DNA from: Acephala macrosclerotiorum
Taxonomy: Eukaryota; Ascomycota; Leotiomycetes; Helotiales; Mollisiaceae
Reading direction: 5' to 3'
NCBI GenBank assembly: GCA_014904845.1
Contig: MU119254.1
Location: 124,001-188,000 of the forward strand
DNA length: 64,000 nt
In this document: piece by piece, positions 31,459-42,937 of the stretch
Position numbering within the stretch: the stretch's first letter is position 1
Layout of the letters: the number at the start of each line of letters is the position of its first letter
The notes under the pieces: generated by a model
The model's input: the letters and a program-made list of their open reading frames with translations, nothing else
Told to the model about the DNA's origin: nothing
The model's database searches: none
Program-made: the position numbers and the translations under genes

Positions 31459-33778
31459 CTACACCTCGACATTCTCAAACGCGCTTCCATCCTTCTCCAC
31501 GAGATGCTCCCCCTCCTGCGCCATAACCGCATCCCTCACCGTCCCCAAAACAACACCTCTCTCCCTTGCCCACTGATCACCGGCTGCCTGCTCACCAACC
31601 AACTTCCACCCGCCCTCTGCAATTTTCCCACAAGATTCTCCTTCAACCCCACAAAGCGCATCTCTACCTCTCCTCCAGCATAAGCTTTCAGCTCAGTCCA
31701 CATATCTTTCAATGATTGGATACCTGACATATCCATGTATGTCACGCCTTGGAGATCCGAGACAAGAGTTCTGACTTGCGGGAGGTATTTCGCTTCGTTG
31801 AGAGGAATGCCTGCTTTGCACCGGAGGAGATCGATATGTTGAGCTCCGAGCTCACTCCACATTCTGTCTGGGTTCTTGGACTGGCTCGTGAAGCTCGTCG
31901 GTGCAACTGAATGATACGTCTGCACCGCATCTAAAATAGTGTTGTTCGCCTGCGAAGCATTGAGGAAGATGATAGGATGCGGCATCTTGACCAACGCCGT
32001 GCCGGAAGGAAGCTCATCGATCGCTTCTCGAGTAGAGGAGGGGTAGTGTTGGAAGAAAGTACTCTTCGTGACACCCTGTCCTTCCGAAAAGACGATTGAA
32101 AGCACAGTGTAAGCAACCATAAATGCAGTCGCAGTCTCGATGCCCTCTTCAGGAGGCACGAATAAAGTAACCTAGAATGCGATCTGACTCGCTGCGAAAT
32201 CTGCGAAGCTGACTTTCCAATAGTGGAGGAACTCTTTGAACTCAACGATCTGCCAGACGGCGACGATGATGACGGCCGATAGCGTTGCTTTTGGGATCCA
32301 AAATAGCGCACCTGTGAGGAAATACACGGAAAGGAGAACGGCGCCTGTGGTGAAGAGTCCGCTCAGGGGAGACTTGACACCAGATTCGGAGTTTACTGCT
32401 GTGCGGGAAGCGGCTTCACTAGCAGCCATACCGCCGAAGAAGCTGTTGAGAATGTTGATTGCGCCAAGGAAGGTGAGTTCTTGACTTTGGTCAATGGTGT
32501 AGTTGTTCTTCCTTCCGAACGCTTTGCAGATCGCGATATGTTCTAGGGCTGCGGCAATAAAGACTGCAAGACTTGATTGAAAGGCCTTGCCGACGAGGGC
32601 CAAATCGGGGCTCTTGGGAGGAAGCAAGCCTGCCGGAATCTTTCCAGTGAGATCAAAGATCGGCGTCTTGATGTCTTTGTTGACGAAGAAGGATATAACT
32701 ATAGACAAATTAGTATGGGGTTTGAAGTATGATTTGGGATTGAGGAGCTGAGTTCGCATTACTCGCGAGGGGCTCGGCTCTGAATGTCTCAATCAAAGGG
32801 CAGAATTTCACGTACTGGAAAATAAGAGAATAGTGATGGCGTTCCCGCCAATGGACATGATCCACACGGCCTTCGATGTTTTCCCCCATTTCTTGCCAGC
32901 GTATTGCATGGTGCAGAGTAAAAATATGCCCGAGATACCGACAGCAAATGTGATTGGTTTCGTTTGGGGAAGTTTCGCAAAGATGTCGTGAATCTGGTTC
33001 GCAGCTCCACTGCCGGCATTGGTCTCACCGAAGATGGCTGGCACCTGACCGAGGATAATCGTGATGGCTGCCGCCGAGATAAAACCTGTGAGGACAGGGA
33101 GAGAGACGAACTCGAGCAAGAACCCAAACTTGGGAAGTCCCATTACCAAGCAGTATACACCGACTGAGAATGCGATCGCAACGGCGATAGCAGTGGGAGG
33201 GTATCCATCTCAAGATACTTGCTTGATGATTTGTGCTGTGAGGAGGCCGATGATTGATGTAGGTCCGACGCTGATATCTGGTTTGAGATTAGCAGATTGT
33301 CATGTGCAGGCTGTTGGATCACCTTTATATGTTCCCATGACGAAGTAGAGAGCTGATGGTAACTAACTGGCAAGTAATCCATCTTGGAGAGGGATACCAG
33401 CAATTTTCGCATCGGCGAGAGCTTGCGGGACCTATGCCGGGGAATTCGTAGTCAGTATTATTTTTCTCGAGATTCCCGAAAGTCAAAGGAGAAGTGACAT
33501 TCTCAAGACCCTAGGGACAATGCAAGGAGCATTGTTTCGAGAAGGCTAGACGAACCAAGATAACGCCAACGGTCAACCCCGCAATCAGGTCATTAATGAG
33601 CCAGCGAGGTGAGTATTTGGGGAGCCATTGAACGACTGGCACTTTCTGCAGGAAGTATCTACCTGCAGCAGCCAGTAGCGCGCTCCCTCCATGGCGAACA
33701 ATTTGTATTGCGCATTATAGGTTCTCATCCGTTCTGAGTTCGTTCACAACTTTCTCCTCACTAAGTGAGAACCCCATT
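31459..33778 (-). pseudogene. SulP family anion (sulfate) transporter, broken by four stops and a frameshift
   Basis: SulP proteins are plasma-membrane sulfate or anion carriers with 10-14 helices and a C-terminal STAS domain. The order is intact: start MGFSLSEEKVV at 33778; YSPRWLINDLIAGLTVGVIL; ALADAKIAGIPLQDGLL; YFVMGTYKDISVGPTSIIGLL; GFISAAAITIILGQ; LTFLGAINILNSFFGGM with TAVNSESGVKSPLSGLF; then a STAS domain with VTYMDMSGIQSLKDMW. In-frame stops are TAA (33716-33718, likely from CAA), TAG (33363-33365, likely from TGG), TGA (33210-33212) and TAG (about 32173, likely from TGG in IAFWVTLF). A one-base shift near 31545 is needed to read GTVRDAVMAQEGEHLVE to the expected end at 31459. Three stops fit CpA-to-TpA, the RIP signature. 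Several fungal introns remain recognisable. Confidence 0.88.
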
Positions 33779-34400
33779 TTCAGATGAGCTAGATGGCGGA
33801 GGAAGACAAGACAAATGTTCTGAGTGTATAGGAAGAAGGAATTTGACTTTGACTTTGACTTTCATGAGCCTGTTGGACATTTCAAGTGATAGCCATGAAC
33901 CTTCCTCTTATCATGAACGACGTTGACTTTCATCGAAACTATATCAGACGATGTCGTTTCAATAATGAGAATAGCGGCGGCAGCAGATGCCACCACTACC
34001 TGAAAGATAGACTCAAAATAGATGAGACTGCATCGAATGTGCTGCAGTAAAACCATATCTACAGAAGGTCTATATTTATCGGGATGTGCGTAGATCAAGT
34101 CCGTGCTCGAGACCAAGTGATGATCCGGGGAAGCGGCTCTTGATAGGTCGACAAACGTTTCACCAGGCCCAGTTCTTTACCGGATTCATGTTCCTAGCCC
34201 TAAGATATGATTGAAACAGGAAGGGATCTCACTTAGGAAAGAGTCTAGAAACTTGAGTAAATCAGGCCGGACCTCTCGCTTCAATCTTCCAAAATAGGCA
34301 GGAGCCCGTGGGCCGAGCTTTCTGAATAGCTTCAAATTCTGAGATAAACAAATACTGATGATACTTGGCGTTGGACGGCGATTTGTGAGTCTAGACGTTC
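33779..34400. other. Intergenic region upstream of the SulP relic
   Basis: No gene seen. A TTGACT-type microrepeat (three units, about 33841-33862) lies about 65 bp upstream of the SulP start. Confidence 0.4.
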
Positions 34401-35600
34401 TCAGTCATTCGATGAACCATGGTCATGGCCATCCGGAGATTCAACAATGTCGATAGTTGAGTCTGCTGGTCGATGTTTTTGTCCACGAGTAGGCACTGTT
34501 CGATCACTGAAGAGTTTCCGAATTATCTCTACGAAAAAACTGGGTATCGATGCCGGAGAATAACGCTCGATCGTTGATGGAGTGTAGGAGGAGATTCGTC
34601 CGCTCTCCCTACCACGATATCGATGGGCGACCAGGAGAGTGCCGTTCCCGAAAGTTGATGTGCGCATAGCCCTCTTCATCTGATCTTCCGAACCACTCAC
34701 GTCAACCTTGGCGGCAGATGTGCTTCCAGGTTTGTTTCACCAACCGTCTTGGTAATCTGATAGCGATAACCTTATTCAGTCCACGCCACAACTCGACAAT
34801 CTCCACTCTAGACTGAGGAGATATGAAAACCCCAGCCCAGCTGAGTGTTTCGTCCACTTCCTCCCGACCCGACGTCACATCTACCCCACTCAGTGCACCA
34901 GCCGTCTAAAGGTAACTGAAGCACAAACGGTCCGAAAAGACTTTGGATTTTGCGAGACCAAATGGCAATGGCACAGCCTAACAGGCGATCTTGTAGCTAA
35001 CTTAGGGAAGTGACCAACGAGGTTCTCCCTCAATCTGCCGGTCATGCCTGTATCGTGCGATTATGGATATGTTGTACTCGTCTTTTCAGTTCTCCTCAAT
35101 CAGAACGAGGTACCGAAACTTATTCTCCGCGATAACTGGCCAAAACGCAGATCTAAAACGTGGTTCATCAGGTGTTGTCCATGTGAAGTCATCTCGCTCA
35201 GAAAATTCAAGACATTGTCTGGTTTTCGAACAAGGGTCGGGACACTCTGCCAATGATTTCGTTCAGAGTCAAGTAGGTGTTCAATTCAACGGTCAGAGTA
35301 AGCAACTTGACACCTCCAAATCATCCCAGTATCGCACCCAATCGCTCTTCTTCCAACAGAGAACCCGGCCCGCGAAAAACAGACAAATCCATGGCAAGAT
35401 TCTGGACCATCTTGAGTTGTGCGTCTTTCTTAAGGTCTCTGATTTTGCGTAGGATCTGGCTAGAGTGCTAACAAGGGAATCACCACGCGGACTCGTAGTT
35501 GAGGAAAAGATGATCTTTGACGAAGTCGAAATAGACAATCGGGCCGGAACAATTGCCAGATATGCGCGTGAATAGAACGTGAAGCGATCAGGTATGATTC
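34401..35600 (-). pseudogene. Decayed 2EXR-like protein gene
   Basis: Scattered minus-strand segments in shifting frames read like one protein: PIVYFDFVKDHLFLNYES (the 2EXR-type strand motif), ILRKIRDLKKDAQLKMVQNLA, FGGVKLLTLTVELNTYLTL, PRFRSAFWPVIAENKFRYLV, ETLSWAGVFISPQSRVEIVE, VKQTWKHICRQ and a tail ending HDHGSSND at 34401. Stops and frame changes occur between them, including TGA in place of a codon in LGAILG-FGG. The 2EXR family is abundant in Leotiomycetes and related fungi, and its function is unknown. The later segments may belong to a second relic. Confidence 0.4.
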
Positions 35601-36400
35601 GTGGCAGACGAGTAGAGCAGAATGTGCGAGACACTCCGATCTGAACTTCCATGTCAGTCTGTTGTTGTGTTCGTCCTCATCAAGTGCTTAGGGTCGCCAA
35701 ATTATACATTGATATGTCGCACTACAGCCCTTGAACTGACTGTCGCTATAAGGGGACAATTAGGGGATCTGGCAGGGAAGCTCCCATATCTCGTCTCTCA
35801 ATTCCTTGAGCAGTTCGCTGAACCTATGGAAGGTTGCCCTGCTCGGTATGTGCTCTTGGGCCGCCTTCACACATGTGCTAGCTCAACGGCAGAGTGCTCG
35901 AGAACACACGTGTATTGATGGTGGGCTGGACTTGGTCTCGGCGTGTACATAGTGGTCGAAGTGGTCGATGAGGCTGTTGTGATGTTGATGATGAAGAAGG
36001 GAGGAAAGCAGCGAAGCGCGAGGCATTCGAGAAGTCGCGTTGTTGACACCTGTCATCTTTAGGCAGTTGAAGCGAGCCGCTGTGATTGGCCAGGAGTCAT
36101 CTCTGGAAACTCGATGAGCTTCTACCTTTTCCCTCGTTCTCTTCATGGTTTCCGTCATCAACAATGCAGACATCACTGGCCCCATATCCAAATTCAATCT
36201 TCAAGCATGTTCTCCTTGTGCCTCGAAGCCCTTTCAGCCGTGTTGGCTTCGCTTGACACAAGCTGATCGAGCCGGAGGCGTTGCCGGTAAAGCCGGTCTA
36301 TAACCGACATGCGGGGTCCCCACGCTTTCATCATGAAGTACACCGCCACCATGTCTTCTATGACATTAACTTCAATTGCTTAGTATTGCCCAGGTAAAGG
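35601..36400. other. Intergenic region upstream of SDH1
   Basis: No gene supported. It contains the promoter of the succinate dehydrogenase gene. Confidence 0.4.
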
Positions 36401-38648
36401 ATGAGAGAGATAGTACGAACCTTTCAGAAGGTGCTTAACAGATCATCTCGATATGGCTCCTGGAATACACCGAGCTCGAGTAGATCCTATGTCTCGGAGA
36501 CATCGAGGAGAAGAGCTACACCGATAGCCGATAGAGGATTGAAGTATCCTCTAATAGACCACCACTACGAGTTAATCCCTTCAAACCTGGTGCTACATAT
36601 AAGACTGACTATTGTAGTGCAATCGTTGTGGGAGCAGGTGGCGCTGGTCTTCGAGCAGCTGTTGGACTTGCAGAGTTGGGTCTCGATACAGCATGTATCA
36701 GCAAGCTGGTATGAGCAGAAACTACTTTGGACCCCTTAAGAGCACCAATCACTCCCACTACCACGGTCACATCGCAGCAGACAGAAGTGTTCTGAGCTTC
36801 CTATCGCGGGCTTTATTGACGCTTTACTTCCTCATACTCAGTGTCAAGCAGAATAAGACGCAACTAACATCATTCACCAGTTTCCAACCAGATCCCATAC
36901 AGTGGCAGCTCAAGGAGGGATAAATGCTGCATTAGGTAGCATGACAGAAGGTAACACTCCTTGAACTCCGGAGACCCCTTCTCACATCCACAGATGACTG
37001 GAGATGGCACCACTATGACACGGTAAAAGGCAGCGATTGGCTCGGAGACCAAAACGCAATTCATTACATGACCCGGGAAGCCATCGCCGCCATCTACGAG
37101 CTCGAAAACTATGGCATGCCTTTCTCCAGGACCGAAGAAGGGAAGATCTACCAACGTGCGCTTGGCGGTCAGTCTCTGAAATATGGCACTGGGGGACAAG
37201 CATATCGTACTGCTTGTGCGGCTGATCGAACTGGTCACGCTTTACTACATACGTTATACGGACAGAGCTTGAAGCACAATACCAATTTTTTTATTGAGTA
37301 TTTTGCCCTAGATTTGCTGATGGTGGACGGTGCTTGTGTGGGAGTCCTGTGTCTGAGTATGGAAGACGGAACGCTTCATAGGATCTTTGCAAAGAATACG
37401 GTTTTGGCTACTGGCGGTTACGGAAGAGCTTATTTCTCGTGTACGAGTGCGCATACTAGTACTGGAGATGGGAATGCAATGGTGGCGAGAGCAGGGTTAC
37501 CGAATCAGGACATGGAGTTTGTGCAATTTCATCCTTCTGGTATATACGGTGCAGGAGTTTTGATCACAGAAGGAGCTCGAGGGGAAGGCGGATATCTGCT
37601 GAATGCGAATGGCGAGCGATTCATGGAGAGGTAAGTGGCGTCAAATCTCCGTTGGGGAATGTTCAAGGACTCACCCCTCAATCGCAGATATGCCCCAACA
37701 GCCAAGGACCTTGCATCTCGAGACGTAGTCTCTCGATCCATGAATATAGAGATTCGTGAAGGTCGTGGCTGTGGCGACGAAAAAGATCATGTCTACCTTC
37801 AACTCTCCCACCTCCCAGTGGACATCATCCGAGAACGACTGCCAGGAATCGCAGAAACAGCAAACATCTTCTCCGGTATCGACATCACCAAGCAGCCTAT
37901 TCCCGTCCTACCCACAGTACATTACTGCATGGGTGGCATTCCCACCAATTATCACGGCCAAGTCCTCTCCGTCGCAGAAGATGGGACAGAGAAGACAGTT
38001 GACGGCTTGTACGCTGCAGGAGAATCTGCCTCTGTCTCAGTCCACGGCGCTAATCGTCTGGGCGCAAACTCACTCCTCGACATCGTAGTGTTTGGCCGGG
38101 CATCAGCTCTCCATATCGCCGAAAACAACGAGCGAGGCTCCCCACATGTCAAAGTCCCAGACGAAATTGGCTACGACTCCCTCTCAGACCTCGAAAGAAT
38201 TCGCACCGCATTCGGCGATACCCCCAGCGCCAAACTCCGCCTCGACATGCAAAAAGCAATGCAATCTGACGTCGCCGTCTTCCGCACTTCCGACTCCCTT
38301 GCAGCCGGGAACAAATCCATCCAAAAAGTCGAACAAGACTTTGCAAAGAATCTCAAAGTTTCAGACAGAAGTTTGATATGGAATAGTGATTTGATAGAGA
38401 CGTTGGAGATGCGAAATCTTTTGACTTGTGCTAGTCAGACGGCGAAGAGTGCTTTGATGAGGAAGGAGAGTAGGGGGAGCCATGCGCGGGAGGACTTTCC
38501 GGAGAGGGAGGATGGAAAATTTCTGAAGCATACTCTGAGTTGGCAGAGGGAGGGAGAGGGGGTCAGGATAGGGTATAGAGATGTGGTTATGGAGACGTTG
38601 GATGAGAAGGAGTGTGCGAGTGTGCCGCCGAAGAAGAGGTCTTACTAA
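36401..38648 (+). CDS. SDH1: Succinate dehydrogenase flavoprotein subunit, divergent but intact copy
   Basis: Complex II subunit A: it oxidises succinate to fumarate with covalently bound FAD in the mitochondrial matrix. Exons are 36401-36570, 36618-36708, 36881-36950, 36994-37630 and 37688-38648; all phases agree and give 642 residues, the usual length. The N-terminus is Arg/Ser-rich, as in a mitochondrial presequence. Then come [19 protein letters not shown] (FAD Rossmann fold), [14 protein letters not shown] (the His that binds FAD), [49 protein letters not shown] and the classic C-terminus SVPPKKRSY. Compared with typical fungal Sdh1 as I know it, HPTG is HPSG, HYNMGG is HYCMGG and AHTCTGDG is AHTSTGDG. 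It is therefore probably a second, diverged copy, kept intact among pseudogenes. Whether a canonical copy exists elsewhere cannot be seen. Confidence 0.93.
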
Positions 38649-38752
38649 AGTAAGAGGGGGGTTTTCTAGATTTTCATACCGGATGAAGAGATAGATGCGA
38701 TAGACGGTGGTTCTTAGACTATGAAGATATGATGTGTTTGTTATAGCATCGT

Positions 38753-39030
38753 CTAAGGTCCTCGATTCGCAAAATAGTTCTGGGCTTCCGATTCCCACTC
38801 ATCGCCAACCTCAGCTCTAACTCTCTTTAGCATCTCCTCGTCGAAGACAACTCCACTGAAATCCTTGCTCTCTTCTCCTTGTCTCTCCCCTTCAGTCTCC
38901 TCCTGCTTCTCGTCTGAGTTTGAAAACGAACTCTGGGGTCTGGATGCACACGGCTCTACTGTAGCTCGAGCTATTGGACGAGATCATTTTGGATTCTGCG
39001 GTGTTGGTTCTCACTGTGGGATATTATTTG
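38753..39030 (-). pseudogene. C-terminal relic of an unknown protein with TGA stops
   Basis: A minus-strand frame ends at 38753 with WESEAQNYFANRGP. Upstream it reads SFSNSDEKQEETEGERQGEE and SRPIARATVEPCASRP, and is broken by TGA codons that fit Arg CGA to TGA. It is acidic with no known family. It sits tail to tail with SDH1. Confidence 0.3.
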
Positions 39031-39447
39031 GAGGATGCTTTAGAAGATGGCCGATCTGCAAGAGAGGATTTCGTAGGTTGAAAAACTGAAGAGGATTTCG
39101 AATTGTTCCGGGTTGCGTGCGGGAGCTGCCGGTGATGGTTTCGGAGGATAGCATGTTCGCCACCTGGGGCTTGGTCTATGTCTGAAGCAGTCTAGCTAGC
39201 TTCATGTCTACCATGGTACAGAGGACTAGTCATGAGACCAGTGGATGAGAAGAAATATGCCGGTGCGGTCACGAAGAGGTCGAATACCCACACTTTTGAA
39301 TTTGAATTTGCGCAAAAAGGTGCAAAACTTGGACATCGAAGGAAGCGATGGAATATTACATCTTTACAGTCTGAAGCACCAAGCAGTGTTGCGTTATGCC
39401 TACTCTATTCAACAGAAGTCTCAAAACCTTGAGTCCCATGCGTGCTC

Positions 39448-39715
39448 CTATGACTCGTCCTCATCCTCTTCCAGCTCGCCAACTTCCTCTCTGATTCTCC
39501 TCTGAAATTCCTCATCACCAATCCCATCACCAACAATCTCATCCTCTTCCGTTTTCTCCTCCTCATGGTCTTTGAAAGTCTCATCGACCTCTTTCGTCAT
39601 TTTCCTGAACCTCCATTAGCGTGCCTCCACCTTGGTACTCAAAAATTACAGGGAGAACTCACTTCCTCATCCCAATCCACTTCCTATGCTCATCCAAGAT
39701 ATCCGCAAAAACAAA
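39448..39715 (-). pseudogene. 5'-truncated acidic gene fragment
   Basis: Two spliced pieces: 39667 to about 39715 (ADILDEHRKWIGMR) and 39448-39604 (KKMTKEVDETFKDHEEEK, ending ELEEDEDES), joined by a 62-nt intron with donor GTGAGT and acceptor TTCAG. The upstream part vanishes at about 39720, where AT-rich, repeat-like sequence begins. It looks like the 3' end of a gene cut off by an insertion or deletion. The family is unknown. Confidence 0.4.
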
Positions 39716-39719
39716 TTGT

Positions 39720-41035
39720 GGGTACAATATTAGTTTAGTAGTCACGCGCGGTGCTAGTCCTAATCCGGACTAGTGCCGTCTCGCTAGAGTTGAGGTTATA
39801 TCCCTTTAACTTTTGCGCGCTTTTTTAGAGAATTAATTACAACTCAACGAATATAATTAGGATTACTTTATTCTTTCGTTTTTGGCCTATTACTAGTAAT
39901 AAGTATCCCTGGTGATACTAACACAAATAAAGCAGCCATCACGACAAACAAAAGGTTGCAATTCTCCCACGTATCCAAGAAATCTATGTTAAGAAATTTG
40001 ACATTTTGCCTTAGTCTTTCCGCGTTGTAAAGCTCGCCCAGAATCTTTGTGTTGCGTACGTGAGTTAAGCGGGGGTCGTAGATGTAGTAAAAGGCTGGGT
40101 CTCGAGATATCCAGAACATTTTGGGTTGAGTATTGTATGCATCAGCTCAGTCTTCAAGAATTGTTGAGAGTCCGGAGAAGGGGTGTGATAAAGAAAGTGA
40201 AGGGAATTGGAGAGCTTGATCAGTTCTAGATCTGGGGCATATCTTGATTTGGACTATGGTGCGAGAGCCAGGAACGGCTGCGATAATCACATCTACCGTA
40301 GATAAATTGTCTAGCTCCATAAGAAACTTGAATTAGACCAGTCAGTAGTATTTCTACTAGGGTACCGAGAATTGATAACGAGTCCATTAGACGGCGTATG
40401 AATCTGGACCGCCAGGGACGAGCGGAGGGGAATTTCAAAGCCTTGAACTCGGATATAACGGTTCTAGTTATAATATTGATACTCATGTGTAAGTTTATAT
40501 TCTTGGCCTTACTGGATGGGAAATAATGCACAGGTGTTAAGATAGAGTGGTGGTTGAAATACCCCGTTGGTACCCCTCAGTCTAATATCCTCTACCTATC
40601 ATAAGGGGCCCGCCCCACTTCTACTACAAGTCTCCACGACTAGATAAGAGAGTGATAGTAATCATAGCTAACTGAAACATTCACGAGGACACATGTCGAG
40701 AACAAGGCTCACGCATTGAATCTATATATGCTTATCAAGTTACGAGGTTAAGTTATGTACAAATCAGGCCCAGTGGCAGGCCGACCCGTAGAAAACAATG
40801 ATCGTTTGATCCAATATAGGAACTCTAAAGCGCTCCCCAGGAGCCGTCCGCTAATTTGCTAAATCAGCCGGAACAAGAAGGGGAGATCACCGTCTTTGAA
40901 CGGTGAAAGCGCTAGGATAACATAGGGTAACCCTTTGAAGAGGCTCATAAAGACAAACTTCAATAGTGCCCACAGTACTTGATACATCAGTGCTAGGCCT
41001 TCATACGTGTGCATCGCTCGGTTCGCTCCGTACGG
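39720..41035. other. Repeat-like intergenic region
   Basis: No gene seen. It opens with an imperfect inverted repeat (gtgctagtcc / ggactagtgc, about 39748-39774) and AT-rich DNA to about 39900, consistent with an old, mutated transposable element, but no transposase is recognisable. Confidence 0.35.
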
Positions 41036-41236
41036 CTAATACACCTTTACGGTTGCGATGTTGTATAGTGCTCCTGGAATAAGAAGTGTCATTATAGCGA
41101 TTGTGATGTAGCATAGTACTACTGGAAGAAGTATTACTATGGTGATTGTGATGTACTCAGTCATGCTTTCACCAGTAGGACTTTCTGGCGCTTGTGGTTC
41201 CTTGCAGGTATTAGCTGCCATAATATTCGCAGACAT
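41036..41236 (-). CDS. Small putative membrane protein
   Basis: 66 residues with an ATG start. There is a short polar N-terminus (MSANIMAANTCKEPQAPESP), then a long Ile/Val/Leu/Thr-rich hydrophobic stretch that could form one or two helices. The DNA encoding the hydrophobic part contains a short internal repeat of the word gattgtgatgta, so the ORF may be fortuitous. No homologue is known to me. Confidence 0.25.
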   Translation of the reverse strand: MSANIMAANTCKEPQAPESPTGESMTEYITITIVILLPVVLCYITIAIMTLLIPGALYNIATVKVY

Positions 41237-41568
41237 TTTCCAAGAATTGAAGAATATAATTTTTTAATTATATTATATAAAGGTTTTAATTGAGAAAGAG
41301 AAACATATTTTCAAAACTCTAACAATACTAAGCAAAGATTCAACCACTCACGGCGCCCGGGTCAACTTCAATTCCGATTACAACTACAGGGCTATGGCTC
41401 TAACGAAACCGAGCTGTACTTGGCAATAGTTGCCGTAATAGCTGCACGAAATGCTGTTCAGCTCTTTGAAGATCCACCCGCCATAGTGACCCTAGCGAGC
41501 ACAGTCACTGTGTTTCTCAAACTCAGGATGTCCTCAGGCTTAAGATATTAAAGAATCTTTTGAATACC

Positions 41569-42339
41569 CTAGCCCCGTCGAAGTCGGTTCATCTCGTAAT
41601 TGTAAAGCTTCTGCCAATATTCTCTGGAAAAATATGTGAATTGATTAAGCAGCTCGGGGTGTAAATGTACCCAATTGAGAGGGCTCGCTCTTTCCCCAAA
41701 TCCCCGAACTTTCATTCTAATTTCCGAAGAACTTGTTGAAACATCAGTCGCAACGTAAATGTCGGTAGTGCATAGTAGTCCTCGCCCTATTCGAAAATTC
41801 ACGAATCCATGACCGCTTTTACACAATGCGAACACAACCTCTTCTCTAGCTTCTCACACACCTCCGTAACCGTAACCGCTCCAACAGACCCTTCATTCCC
41901 TTCCCCAAGATACACCACCTTCCTTAAATCTATCGCCTTCGTATCCTGTAAAATCTTAATCTCCAATCTATCATTTAACATTTGCATTTTCCCCTCACTC
42001 CAGCCAAAGCTCTGCGACAAAGCCTCGACAAACACGCCTCCTCTTCTTTAATTTTAACCATATGCAGATCATCCAAGAAACGCAAAACAACACGAGACGT
42101 CCACGCAAGGCTCCTAGAAGGATAGCGCGAGCAAAGCCTCGTGTCAATAGATCCAGGAGTGGACCTGATGTGATATTTTGAGGTTGCGGGCTGCATGTTC
42201 CGAGGGGAAGAGGAGGGAGCGTTGGCCTGAATTCGGGACTAGGGGTTTGATATGACATTGTCACTGTTTGAAATTTGAATTTGTCCAAGAACTCGATGCG
42301 TAGAGAGTCATGATAGATACCAAAAGCGGGAAAAGGCAT
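41569..42339 (-). pseudogene. Unknown gene in shifted frames
   Basis: Overlapping minus-strand segments in different frames together read like one protein: MPFPAFGIYHDSLRIEF, GPLLDLLTRGFARAILLG, VVLRFLDDLHM, FVEALSQSFGWSEGKMQML, LRKVVYLGEGNEGSVGAV, then GHGFVNFRIGRGLLCTTD and LNQFTYFSREYWQKLYN, ending at 41569. At least two frame changes are needed, and I could not place good introns for them. It is either a frameshifted pseudogene or a gene with unusual introns. The family is unknown. Confidence 0.35.
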
Positions 42340-42703
42340 TAGCTGAAGGGACGCGTGCGTGGAAATGGGATTTTGGTTTTGACCAAGCTAGTGCTTGATA
42401 TCCATCCTATGATCCCATCTTCCATTTCATTCTGGAACGTATAGCGAACGAGTTTTGATAGCTTCCAGGCACGAAACGAATGGATTCAAATGTGACACAA
42501 AGGGAGAATGTCCGAATGTCTCTAGAGGCTTTGTGCTGGGTCGTCACTAAACCCCTTACCACCCATCAGGCACCCTTCACCCCAATTACTCTCCACCACA
42601 CTAACACCCAAGCCCGACACCTCCTTCAAATCGGAAATGTAGAATCTCTCAGCATCAACCATTCTTGTAGTGTCAATAAAAATCAGCAACCGTCCTTCCT
42701 CCT
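42340..42703. other. Intergenic region
   Basis: No gene supported. Confidence 0.3.
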
Positions 42704-42937
42704 TCAAAAATGCCTGTGAACTCGCCTCCTAACCTCCCTCCATCTCACACACACCGCCAGCGCAGCAAGTAAGACGAACAATATTCCAACAGCGGCGGTA
42801 ACAATACCAGCGAGTATCCCTTTGACCCAAGCATTGGATACATCAAGATTTGTCCTTGTGAGCTGGTGTTGCCATTGGTAGCGAGGGACAGTGGGCATGC
42901 CAACCGGGCTGATGAGGTTCGGGAAGTTCATTTCCAT
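42704..42937 (-). CDS. Small single-pass membrane protein
   Basis: 77 residues from an ATG at 42937. A polar N-terminus of about 35 residues is followed by one strong transmembrane helix (GILAGIVTAAVGILFVLLAA, about residues 39-58 and slightly beyond) and a basic tail (RWREVRRRVHRHF). This is the layout of a type of small fungal membrane protein with its positive end in the cytosol. No family or function is recognised. Confidence 0.5.
   Translation of the reverse strand: MEMNFPNLISPVGMPTVPRYQWQHQLTRTNLDVSNAWVKGILAGIVTAAVGILFVLLAALAVCVRWREVRRRVHRHF

Noticed and set aside
38361..38798. 145-codon minus-strand ORF overlapping the end of SDH1
   Set aside because: It overlaps conserved SDH1 coding sequence and has no family features.
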